Positions 6,524-12,617 of a stretch of DNA of 12,617 nucleotides are shown in pieces. The translations under genes were made by a program, and so were the position numbers. The notes beneath the pieces are model-generated. The model had not been told where the DNA came from. It searched no databases and saw only the letters and a program-made list of their open reading frames with translations. Within the stretch, counting starts at the first letter, position 1, and each line of letters begins with the position of its first letter. The DNA is from Clostridiaceae bacterium (GTDB lineage Bacteria; Bacillota; Clostridia; Oscillospirales; Acutalibacteraceae): NCBI GenBank assembly GCA_016281115.1, contig JAEEHZ010000144.1, positions 1-12,617 on the forward strand, given 5' to 3'.

Positions 6524-7984
6524 ATGCTTTTATCACAGCTTTTGGCAGATATTGATTATAAGATAGTAAAAGGGCAGGATGTTGAAATTACATCACTCAT
6601 ATATGATTCGCGCAAAGTTACAAAAGGCAGCGTTTTTGTTTGCTTAAAAGGCTCGTCTTTTGACAGCCATACGAAAGCTTTGGAAGCCTGCAATTCGGGC
6701 GCAGTGGCAATTGTAGCCGAGCACGAGGTGGAGTGCGGTGACAACTGTACACTGGTAATAGTTGACGATACAAGAAAAGCCCTCGCCTATATGTCTTGCG
6801 CGTATTTTGATTATCCTGCAAGATCACTTAAAACGGTTGCTATAACAGGCACAAAGGGAAAAACCACCACCGCCGCAATGATAAGATATATATTGGAAGA
6901 GGGCGGCATTAAAACCGCAACGATAGGCACGTTGGGCATTGTTCTTGACGACAGGATAATAACTACCAATAACACAACACCCGAATCTTATGAGATACAA
7001 GAAGCTATGCGCCTTATGGTCAACAGCGGTTATAAGGCTGTTGTTATAGAGGCCTCAAGCCTCGGCTTTAAATGGCACCGCACAGACGGGGTTATGTTTG
7101 ATTTCGGTGTGTTTACAAACTTTTCTCACGACCATATCGGCGGAGTTGAACATGAATCACTGGAAGAATACTTTGATTGCAAGGCGATGCTGTTTTCGCA
7201 GTGTAAATACGGCTGTGCAAACGCAGACGATGAAAAATTCGAGCAGATAAAGTTACTTGCAAAATGTCCCGTTGAGAGTTTTGGATTTTCCGAAAAAGCC
7301 GATATGCGCTGCGTAAATTCTGAGCTTATCAATGACTCGGGGTTTATCGGAATACATATAGACACACAGGGAAGCCTTAATTTGAGCGCCGATGTTGCCG
7401 TTCCCGGTAAGTTCAACGCGTATAACGCACTGGCGGCGCTAAGCGTATGCAGACATTTTGATATCACAGATGAGAATATGATAAACGGCTTGCGCAAGTT
7501 CAAGGTAAAAGGCAGGGTAGAACCTGTTAAAGTAAGCGATAATTTCAGCGTGCTTATAGACTATGCCCATAACGCCATCAGTATGGAAAATGTTCTTACC
7601 ACACTAAGGCAGTATAACCCTCACAGAATAATTACGATGTTCGGCGCCGGCGGAAACCGTCCAAAGGTAAGACGCTATGAAATGGGCGAGACTTCAGGTA
7701 AATTATCGGATCTGTCTGTTATCACAGAGGATAACTCACGTTACGAAGATGTTAACGATATAATTAACGATATACTTGTCGGTATGAAAAAAACAAACGG
7801 AGAATATGTTGTTGTTCCAAACCGCCGCGACGCGATAAAGTATTGCCTTGATACAGCGCAAAAGGGAGATATTATAGTGCTTGCAGGCAAGGGACACGAG
7901 GATTATCAGGAGATAAAAGGTGTAAAATATCATCTTGACGAGCGTGAAGTAATAGACGATATTCTCAAAACAAATAAGTATTGA
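6524..7984 (+). CDS. murE: MurE-type UDP-MurNAc-tripeptide synthetase (probably meso-diaminopimelate-adding)
   Basis: This cytoplasmic Mur ligase adds the third stem-peptide residue to UDP-MurNAc-L-Ala-D-Glu using ATP. The 486-residue length is normal. Visible motifs are the ATP loop GTKGKTTT (109-116), TTPES (151-155), EASSLGFKWHR (176-186), HDHIGGVEH (202-210), K220 in YFDCK as the likely carbamylated lysine, DYAHN (346-350), GAGGNRPKVRR (374-384) and AGKGHEDYQ (454-462). The amino-acid specificity motif, DNPR in diaminopimelate enzymes, reads DNSR at 403-406. The arginine is kept and GKGHED is of the diaminopimelate type, so meso-DAP is the best guess. Other segments (TTPES, DHIG--EH, DYAHN) resemble streptococcal lysine-type MurE as I remember it. 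ATG 6524 has a good ribosome site. It lies upstream of mreB rather than in a division/cell-wall cluster. No terminator is visible before mreB, so read-through is likely. Confidence 0.92.
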   Translation: MLLSQLLADIDYKIVKGQDVEITSLIYDSRKVTKGSVFVCLKGSSFDSHTKALEACNSGAVAIVAEHEVECGDNCTLVIVDDTRKALAYMSCAYFDYPARSLKTVAITGTKGKTTTAAMIRYILEEGGIKTATIGTLGIVLDDRIITTNNTTPESYEIQEAMRLMVNSGYKAVVIEASSLGFKWHRTDGVMFDFGVFTNFSHDHIGGVEHESLEEYFDCKAMLFSQCKYGCANADDEKFEQIKLLAKCPVESFGFSEKADMRCVNSELINDSGFIGIHIDTQGSLNLSADVAVPGKFNAYNALAALSVCRHFDITDENMINGLRKFKVKGRVEPVKVSDNFSVLIDYAHNAISMENVLTTLRQYNPHRIITMFGAGGNRPKVRRYEMGETSGKLSDLSVITEDNSRYEDVNDIINDILVGMKKTNGEYVVVPNRRDAIKYCLDTAQKGDIIVLAGKGHEDYQEIKGVKYHLDEREVIDDILKTNKY

Positions 7985-8025
7985 TGACCGGTTGCCGTAT
8001 TCGACGTAATCAGATATTATTTTAT

Positions 8026-8033
8026 TGTATAAT
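8026..8033 (+). promoter_or_regulatory. Possible promoter -10 element upstream of mreB
   Basis: A perfect TATAAT (8028-8033) preceded by TG lies about 70 bases before mreB. I found no convincing -35 box at 16-18 bases, so this would be an extended-type or activator-dependent promoter, or chance in AT-rich DNA. Confidence 0.35.
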
Positions 8034-8063
8034 AAGCTTGTCAATTTTCAACGAAAGGGAATA

Positions 8064-8084
8064 TAAGACCGCGAATTGGTCTTA
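8064..8084 (+). promoter_or_regulatory. Hairpin in the mreB leader
   Basis: TAAGACC (8064-8070) pairs perfectly with GGTCTTA (8078-8084) around a seven-base loop, just upstream of the mreB ribosome site AAGGA (8089-8093). There is no T-run, so it is not a terminator. It could stabilise the 5' end of the mre transcript or be a protein-binding dyad. Confidence 0.4.
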
Positions 8085-8102
8085 AAATAAGGATTTGATA
8101 TT

Positions 8103-9119
8103 ATGTTCGCTAAAGATATCAGTATAGATTTAGGCACAGCAAATACCTTGGTGTATATGAAAGGCAAGGGCGTTGTAATGCGCGAGCCGTCCGTTGTTGC
8201 AGTAGATTTGAGAGACGACACAGTGCTTGCCGTAGGCGCGCAGGCAAAAGAGATGATAGGCAGAACGCCCGATTCAATTGTTGCCGTTCGTCCGCTTAAA
8301 GACGGTGTTATCGCTAATTTTGACATAACAGCCACAATGCTTAAGCACTTCATAAGAAAATCCACAAAAATCGGAATGTTCAGCAGACCGAAGGTCGTAA
8401 TATGCGTTCCTTCGGGTGTTACCGAGGTAGAAAGAAACGCTGTTGCCCAGGCTGCCATACAGGCAGGGGTAAGACCTAAAGATTTTATTTCCATTGAGGA
8501 GCCTATGGCGGCTGCAATAGGCGCGGGTATGCCTGTGGACGAGCCTGTCGGCAATATGGTAGTTGATATCGGCGGCGGAACATCAGAGGTCGCGGTAATT
8601 TCTTTGGGAGATATAGTTACATCCTGCTCGGTAAGATGTGCCGGCGACAAGTTTGACGAAGCTATAATCACACATATCAAAAAGCGTTACGATCTTCTTA
8701 TCGGCGAGCGCACCGCAGAGGATATTAAAATAGCCATCGGATCCGCATATCCTTATGAAAACGAAGGCGAAATGCTTGTTAAAGGCAGAAACCTTATAGA
8801 CGGACTTCCGAAAGATATTACCGTTAATTCGGCTGAAATTCGTGAGGCAATGTCCGATTGCATAAAGATGATAATAGAAGCCGTTAAAAACACACTTGAA
8901 AAAACTCCCCCCGAGCTTTCGGCTGATATTTATGACCATGGGATCGTTTTAACGGGTGGCGGAGCTCTTATCCGCAATCTGGACAAGCTCATTTCAATAG
9001 AAACTCAAATGCCTGTCTTTGTTGCCGAACAGCCTCTCGACTGTGTTGCGCTCGGCGCAGGAAAACGTCTCGACCGCGGAAATATGGAGTCTGCGTATTA
9101 TAAAAACAGAAGAAAATAA
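8103..9119 (+). CDS. mreB: Rod shape-determining actin homologue MreB
   Basis: MreB forms membrane-bound ATP-dependent filaments that orient the elongation machinery (RodA, PBP2, MreC, MreD) along the cell's short axis. The 338-residue length is standard. The actin-fold nucleotide motifs are all present: phosphate 1 DLGTANT (9-15), phosphate 2 DIGGGTSE (155-162) and the adenosine loop LTGGGALIRN (284-293). The family segments EEPMAAAIGAGMPV (132-145) and CAGDKFDEAI (179-188) are also there. ATG 8103 is preceded by AAGGA nine bases upstream. Next to mreC, mreD and a PBP2 gene, this is the main morphogenetic MreB rather than a stand-alone Mbl- or MreBH-type copy, though paralogues elsewhere cannot be excluded. 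It is complete, with no unusual residues in the motifs. The gap to mreC is 31 bases. Confidence 0.97.
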   Translation: MFAKDISIDLGTANTLVYMKGKGVVMREPSVVAVDLRDDTVLAVGAQAKEMIGRTPDSIVAVRPLKDGVIANFDITATMLKHFIRKSTKIGMFSRPKVVICVPSGVTEVERNAVAQAAIQAGVRPKDFISIEEPMAAAIGAGMPVDEPVGNMVVDIGGGTSEVAVISLGDIVTSCSVRCAGDKFDEAIITHIKKRYDLLIGERTAEDIKIAIGSAYPYENEGEMLVKGRNLIDGLPKDITVNSAEIREAMSDCIKMIIEAVKNTLEKTPPELSADIYDHGIVLTGGGALIRNLDKLISIETQMPVFVAEQPLDCVALGAGKRLDRGNMESAYYKNRRK

Positions 9120-9148
9120 TAAATTTTATATTATCTGAAACGGAGGAC

Positions 9149-9180
9149 GCGTGTATCGTATATTATATTCCGATACACGC
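9149..9180 (+). promoter_or_regulatory. Perfect 10-bp inverted repeat over the mreC start codon
   Basis: GCGTGTATCG (9149-9158) and CGATACACGC (9171-9180) are exact reverse complements separated by 12 AT-rich bases. The ribosome site GGAGG (9142-9146) lies just 5' of the stem, and the GTG start (9151-9153) lies within the left arm. No T-run follows, so it is not a terminator. Two readings are open. The stem may mask the GTG start. Alternatively, translation may start at ATG 9190, which the folded stem would bring to about 11 bases from GGAGG, as described for T4 genes with hairpin-bridged ribosome sites. Confidence 0.7.
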
Positions 9181-9378
9181 TCTGCTTATATGAATGTATT
9201 AAGATTCAAAGGCGCAAGAATGTTTGCGGGAATACTTTTTGTTTTGATAGGTGCGTGGATAATAAGTGCGGCTGTCGGTTCTTCTTTTACAACGTCTGTA
9301 ATAAACACCGTTACATATCCTATAAGGCAGCTTACAAACGGGGCAGCGCAATCTATGCAGCCCGAAAAGAGCGCTTAG
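9151..9378 (+). CDS. mreC: MreC N-terminal piece (tail, membrane helix, start of coiled coil)
   Basis: This is the part that would be made if the TAG stops translation: 75 residues with one membrane helix (MFAGILFVLIGAWIISAAVG) and a short polar end, PEKSA. It has no beta domain and could not bridge to PBP2. GTG 9151 has GGAGG only four bases away. ATG 9190 (MNVLRFKGARMF) gives a more typical MreC N-terminus, with a few basic residues before the membrane helix. The stop TAGGAG itself resembles a ribosome site, but the next ATG (9389) is out of frame and opens only nine codons. Confidence 0.6.
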   Translation: MYRILYSDTRSAYMNVLRFKGARMFAGILFVLIGAWIISAAVGSSFTTSVINTVTYPIRQLTNGAAQSMQPEKSA

Positions 9379-9423
9379 GAGCTTTCACATGAAAATGCCC
9401 TTCTCCAAGAGCAAATAAACTCT

Positions 9424-10005
9424 TTGCAGGAACAGCTTGTAAATTATTATGATATTCAAAAAGAGAATGAACAGTTCAAGAAGTATTACAATATAAGGTC
9501 CGAAAACGCGGAGTATCAGCTTATAACCGCCTCTGTTATCGCAAAGGATGATCTTTCGGGATCAAAAATGTTTACCTTAAATAAAGGTATTACATCGGGG
9601 ATAAAGGTAAATAACCCCGTGCTTACGGAAAAAGGTCTTGTCGGATGGGTGAGTGAGGCAGATATCACAAGCTGCACCGTTACAACTATTCTTTCCGAAG
9701 CAACAACGATAAGCGTTATCAACAAACGCACATCGGATACAGGTATACTTACTTCCTCCGACAAATACGCCCAAAGCGGTCAGGCTGTTATGACAATCCT
9801 CAATGAAAATTGCGATATTGCTAAAGGCGATATAATAGTCACCTCGGGAATAGGCGGGGTTTTTCCTGCAAATTTACGTGTAGGCGTAGTGTCGGACGTT
9901 AAATTTGATGAGTTTGATACTTACAAATACGCTGTTATAACGCCTTATGAAGATATAAACAATACTAACGAGGCTGTTATTATAACAGATATAATAAGTC
10001 AGTAA
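9424..10005 (+). CDS. mreC: MreC C-terminal piece (coiled coil end and beta-rich MreC domain)
   Basis: This is the remainder of MreC after the TAG; homology really resumes at 9379 with ELSHENALLQEQ. The first in-frame start available is TTG 9424, which has no ribosome site, so independent translation is doubtful. The coiled coil (QLVNYYDIQKENEQFKKYYNI) leads into the two-barrel MreC domain, with VIAKDDLSGSKMFTLNKG, GLVGWVSE, SDTGIL and VTSGIGGVFPANLRVG as recognisable family segments. Without the upstream membrane helix or any signal peptide, this piece alone would stay in the cytoplasm, away from its partners MreD and PBP2. Confidence 0.62.
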   Translation: MQEQLVNYYDIQKENEQFKKYYNIRSENAEYQLITASVIAKDDLSGSKMFTLNKGITSGIKVNNPVLTEKGLVGWVSEADITSCTVTTILSEATTISVINKRTSDTGILTSSDKYAQSGQAVMTILNENCDIAKGDIIVTSGIGGVFPANLRVGVVSDVKFDEFDTYKYAVITPYEDINNTNEAVIITDIISQ

Positions 10006-10025
10006 AAAACTATTGCGGAGAATAT

Positions 10026-10520
10026 ATGAACGGAAAAAAGTATTTAAGGTTACTATTATATATAATTGCGGATCTGCTGTGCTTTTCACTGCAAAATACC
10101 CACGGTATGCTTTTCGGTATTTTCGGGATGACTCCCTTGCTTGCTTCCGCGCTTGCATACGGTGTTGCCGTGTATGATAATATAAATTTTGCTTTAATCA
10201 TTGCGGCTGTGTCTGGGGTACTTTCAGAAATAACTTTGGGCTCTGTTATAGGACCGTATGCGATATTTCTTACTGCAATGTGCTTTTTGGTCAACAGGTC
10301 GTCAAATTACTTCTATTCGGGTGCGTTGTTTGCAGTTTTAGCAGCAGTAGGTTATTCGGTATTAGCTTGCTTAGGTGTGCTTGTTTGTTTCAGTGCTCAA
10401 AATAACATAAGCATAAGCTTTGAGCATATTTTAAAACACGGCTTGTTAAGAGGATTGTATACATGGTTGTTCTGTGTGACCGCCTGTATGCTTATGAAAA
10501 AACAACCGGTTGAAGACTAA
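10026..10520 (+). CDS. mreD: Rod shape-determining membrane protein MreD
   Basis: MreD is a small polytopic membrane protein of the elongation complex that interacts with MreC. It is poorly conserved, and the call rests on size (164 residues), hydrophobicity and position between mreC and mrdA. Five or six membrane segments can be seen, roughly at residues 6-22, 28-50, 53-70, 75-91, 98-122 and 139-157. The segments GMTPLLASALAYGV and GVLSEITLGSVIGPYAI fall where MreD proteins have their conserved polar-in-membrane positions. ATG 10026 has CGGAG five bases upstream and lies 20 bases after the mreC stop. The KKQPVED tail is cytoplasmic by the positive-inside rule. No defect is visible, which fits an mre operon still under selection despite the TAG in mreC. 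Confidence 0.88.
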   Translation: MNGKKYLRLLLYIIADLLCFSLQNTHGMLFGIFGMTPLLASALAYGVAVYDNINFALIIAAVSGVLSEITLGSVIGPYAIFLTAMCFLVNRSSNYFYSGALFAVLAAVGYSVLACLGVLVCFSAQNNISISFEHILKHGLLRGLYTWLFCVTACMLMKKQPVED

Positions 10521-10540
10521 AGAATAAGGCGGGTGAAAAA

Positions 10541-12580
10541 ATGCTTGCAAACAGTTCGATAAGTAAATTGAGAATTACATTATGCTTTGTGCTTTCTGCT
10601 GTTATTGCCGCGGTGTTTTTTGCCCGGCTTTTTGTTTGGCAAATAGTTCAGGGCGACAAATATAAGCAGGTATCCGATATTGCCGCCGCATATTCGGTAG
10701 ATACGCAGGCGGTAAGGGGAGAGATACTCGATGTTGACGGAACCCCCCTTGCAATAAACAAACCTATTTATAATCTTACTATAAATAAAATGTATGTTGA
10801 AAAGAACAGGGAAAACGAAGTTATTGAAAAAGTTCTGACTATATTAAACGAATTAAACATAGAGTATAATGATATATTACCAATTGTATATTATAACGAT
10901 ACTTATGATTTTGCCGCAGACAAAGAGGAAGAAATATCAATTCTCAAAAGTCCCGAAATGCTCAATATAAACAGCAATGCTTCGGCAGACGAATGTATGA
11001 CCTTACTTACGCTCAGATATTCTCTTGACATAGGCGTAATGACAGAACAAATGCGTCGCGATGTTATCAGCGTAAGATATGCAATGGAGAAAAGCGGTTA
11101 CAGTATGACAAACCCTTATACTGTTGCCGAAAACATAAGCGAGCATGACCTTGCAGTGATCGCAGAGCGCACACAAGGCGTACACGGTATTAAAATATCC
11201 GTTTCTTATGAGAGATATAACCCAAACGGTACCGTTGCACCGCATATAGTGGGAAAAGCAGGCTCTATAAGCGCAGAAGAATACGAACAGCTTAAAAATA
11301 AGGGATATACCTATAACGATACAATAGGCAAAAGCGGGATAGAATCGGGTATGGAAGAATACCTTAAAGGTTCTCCTGGGCAAAAGCTTATGACTATAAA
11401 CGCAGACGGCTCTGTTGTTATATCCGATGACAGCAAAACAGCCACACCCGGAAACACCGTCTATTTAACCATAGATTCTCAAATTCAACAGGTGCTTAAT
11501 AGATCTTTGGAGGAAAATGTTACCGCGGCGCGTGAAAACGGAATAGCAATGGACAGCGACAAAAGCGGAGAAGACTGTTTCAGCGGAGCAGCAGTTGTAC
11601 TTAATGTAAAAGATTTTTCTGTTATTGCCGCAGCGTCGTACCCAACATTTGACCTGCAAAAATACAGCGAATACGATTATTATACAAAGCTTGTAAACGA
11701 CGAGCATACGCCGCTTTTCAACCGTGCTTTTAACGGCTTGTACGCGCCGGGTTCTGTTTTCAAGTGTTGTGTTGCGGCTGCCGCACTAGAGGAGAATATT
11801 ATACAGCCCTCAACTCAGATAAAATGTACTCACATATATGACTATTATAAATCGGACGTTGTTCATTGTATGGGTACCCACGGACTGATTGATATGTTTG
11901 AGGCCATGGCGTATTCGTGCAACTATTATTTTGCCGATGTAGGCAGAATGTTAGGGATAGAAACAATGTACCTTTACGCCCAGCGTTTCGGACTTGGTGA
12001 AAAAACAGGCGTGGAAATGTACGAGTCAACGGGTACACTTGCCGGCAGAGACAACGATGTGTGGTATGATGCAAACACCGTAAAAGCCGCAATAGGTCAG
12101 TCAAACAACGCTTTTACACCGTTGCAGCTCGCCACTTACGCCGCTACAATTGCAAATAACGGAACGCGGCTTAAAACCCACCTAGTAAGCCGTGTTACAT
12201 CATACGACAGAAAAGAGACCGTATATGAAAACGACACCGACAATCCAACTGTCGCAAAAGAAACGGGAATATCGAAAAATAATATAAACACCGTAAAAAA
12301 AGCTATGAGAAAAGTCGTCACCGATGAAAACGGTACCGCAAATTCGGTGTTCGGGGATTATAAGATTCCAATCGCCGCCAAAACAGGCACAGCGGAAAAC
12401 GCGGGCAGTGACCACGCGACATTTATTTGCTTTGCTCCGTATGATGAACCTGAGATTGCGATAGCGGTGGTACTCGAACACGGAGCCAAAGGCAAATACA
12501 GTATGTCGGTAGCGAAAGATATAATGGATTCTTATTTCAATATAAACCAAACAACAGATACAGACACACAAACGGAATGA
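10541..12580 (+). CDS. mrdA: Class B penicillin-binding protein 2 (elongation transpeptidase)
   Basis: PBP2 (MrdA/PbpA type) cross-links new peptidoglycan during side-wall growth and works with a RodA glycosyltransferase under MreC control. The 679 residues hold a short cytoplasmic start, a membrane helix (about 11-34) and a dimerisation/pedestal region. That region opens with AVRGEILDVDGTPLAINK (57-74) and contains IGKSGIESGMEEYLKG (262-277). A transpeptidase domain follows with the active-site PGSVFK (S405, K408), SCN (459-461) and KTGT (614-617). GQSNNAFTPLQLA (519-531) is a typical PBP2 segment. All three catalytic motifs are intact. ATG 10541 follows GGGTG, and the gap to mreD is 20 bases. 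The C-terminal tail is short and rich in Thr and Asp. No rodA is visible in the window. A terminator follows at once, so mrdA is the last gene of this cluster. Confidence 0.95.
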   Translation: MLANSSISKLRITLCFVLSAVIAAVFFARLFVWQIVQGDKYKQVSDIAAAYSVDTQAVRGEILDVDGTPLAINKPIYNLTINKMYVEKNRENEVIEKVLTILNELNIEYNDILPIVYYNDTYDFAADKEEEISILKSPEMLNINSNASADECMTLLTLRYSLDIGVMTEQMRRDVISVRYAMEKSGYSMTNPYTVAENISEHDLAVIAERTQGVHGIKISVSYERYNPNGTVAPHIVGKAGSISAEEYEQLKNKGYTYNDTIGKSGIESGMEEYLKGSPGQKLMTINADGSVVISDDSKTATPGNTVYLTIDSQIQQVLNRSLEENVTAARENGIAMDSDKSGEDCFSGAAVVLNVKDFSVIAAASYPTFDLQKYSEYDYYTKLVNDEHTPLFNRAFNGLYAPGSVFKCCVAAAALEENIIQPSTQIKCTHIYDYYKSDVVHCMGTHGLIDMFEAMAYSCNYYFADVGRMLGIETMYLYAQRFGLGEKTGVEMYESTGTLAGRDNDVWYDANTVKAAIGQSNNAFTPLQLATYAATIANNGTRLKTHLVSRVTSYDRKETVYENDTDNPTVAKETGISKNNINTVKKAMRKVVTDENGTANSVFGDYKIPIAAKTGTAENAGSDHATFICFAPYDEPEIAIAVVLEHGAKGKYSMSVAKDIMDSYFNINQTTDTDTQTE

Positions 12581-12582
12581 GC

Positions 12583-12614
12583 AAAGGCGTGCTTCCAGCG
12601 GAGGTACGCTTTTT
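12583..12614 (+). terminator. Intrinsic terminator after mrdA
   Basis: Bases 12587-12596 (GCGTGCTTCC) pair along their full length with 12600-12609 (GGAGGTACGC), with two G-T pairs and a three-base loop. The stem can extend through the flanking A and T tracts, and T12610-12614 supply the T-run. It begins three bases after the mrdA stop and closes the cell-wall cluster. Confidence 0.78.
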
Positions 12615-12617
12615 GTA

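Larger units (their letters stand above)
9151..10005 (+). pseudogene. mreC: mreC, rod shape-determining protein MreC, interrupted by an in-frame TAG
   Basis: Read through the TAG at 9376-9378, this is one continuous MreC frame of 285 codons, a normal family length, ending in TAA. MreC is a single-pass membrane protein whose extracytoplasmic domain links MreB and MreD to PBP2. Its order here is a short cytoplasmic tail, a membrane helix (residues 23-43), a coiled coil (about 60-118) and a beta-rich MreC domain (about 122-280). The stop is codon 76, inside the coiled coil. Both sides stay in the same frame and keep heptad-type residues, so a single base change explains it (for example from CAG, GAG or AAG). 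No other gene in the window contains an internal TAG, which argues against general recoding. A sequencing or assembly error, a recent nonsense mutation, or read-through by a suppressor tRNA remain possible. Confidence 0.88.

Noticed and set aside
7985..8060. Terminator between murE and mreB
   Set aside because: No GC-rich stem followed by a T-run is visible; the hairpin at 8064-8084 has no T-run and is downstream of the possible promoter.
9376..9378. General reassignment of TAG to an amino acid in this organism
   Set aside because: Only one in-frame TAG occurs in roughly four thousand codons and no other gene needs it; reassigned genomes normally show TAG scattered through many genes.
9376..9418. 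Reinitiation after the mreC stop using AGGAG in TAGGAG and ATG 9389
   Set aside because: This ATG is not in the mreC frame and reaches a stop after nine codons; ATG 9395 is in the same wrong frame.
1..12617. CRISPR arrays, tRNA or rRNA genes, transposases, phage genes, toxin-antitoxin or defence systems
   Set aside because: No regularly spaced repeats, no tRNA-like cloverleaf seen in the short intergenic gaps, and every sizeable open frame on the + strand belongs to a family named above.

Overview
The window looks like a chromosomal segment of a low-to-moderate GC, anaerobic-type Firmicute of the class Clostridia. The signs are Gram-positive-style Shine-Dalgarno sites, sigma-A-like promoters with TATAAT boxes, all genes on the + strand, a dockerin-bearing secreted protein, and a peptidoglycan/elongation cluster of clostridial type. 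I cannot name the genus; the dockerin points towards a gut or rumen-type polymer degrader (inference).

Layout. (1) Bases 1-1833 hold the last 51 codons of a CobW/G3E-type GTPase. Next comes a second G3E-type P-loop protein fused to a C-terminal domain resembling that of YcgQ/DUF1980 permease partners, and then trmO, which methylates t6A37 of tRNA. This unit ends in a probable terminator whose left arm lies inside trmO. (2) Bases 1930-6425 are a self-contained transcription unit, with a strong promoter, a ~90-nt leader with a small hairpin, one gene and a strong terminator. The gene encodes a 1439-residue secreted protein. Its order is signal peptide, two OB-like domains, two Ig-like domains, a PHP metallohydrolase domain with a full set of candidate metal ligands, a beta-rich linker, a GATase-like domain, two more OB-like domains and a C-terminal type I dockerin. 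(3) Bases 6448-12614 are a cell-wall elongation cluster: a MurE-type ligase, mreB, mreC, mreD and the class B penicillin-binding protein PBP2 (mrdA), closed by a terminator at the right edge. MurE makes the lipid II precursor peptide, MreB/C/D organise the elongation complex, and PBP2 cross-links the strands, so the group reads as one pathway.

Two things in the mre cluster stand out. mreC is interrupted by an in-frame TAG codon in its coiled-coil region, with homology continuing in the same frame on both sides. In addition, a perfect 10-bp inverted repeat sits over the annotated mreC start codon, directly 3' of its Shine-Dalgarno sequence. It could either mask the GTG start or bring the ribosome site next to a downstream ATG.

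I found no tRNA, rRNA, CRISPR array, insertion sequence or phage gene. No stretch longer than 300 bases lacks a gene. The best candidates for something little described are the dockerin-tagged PHP/OB/GATase-like secreted protein and the hairpin at the mreC start. Everything else belongs to known families.
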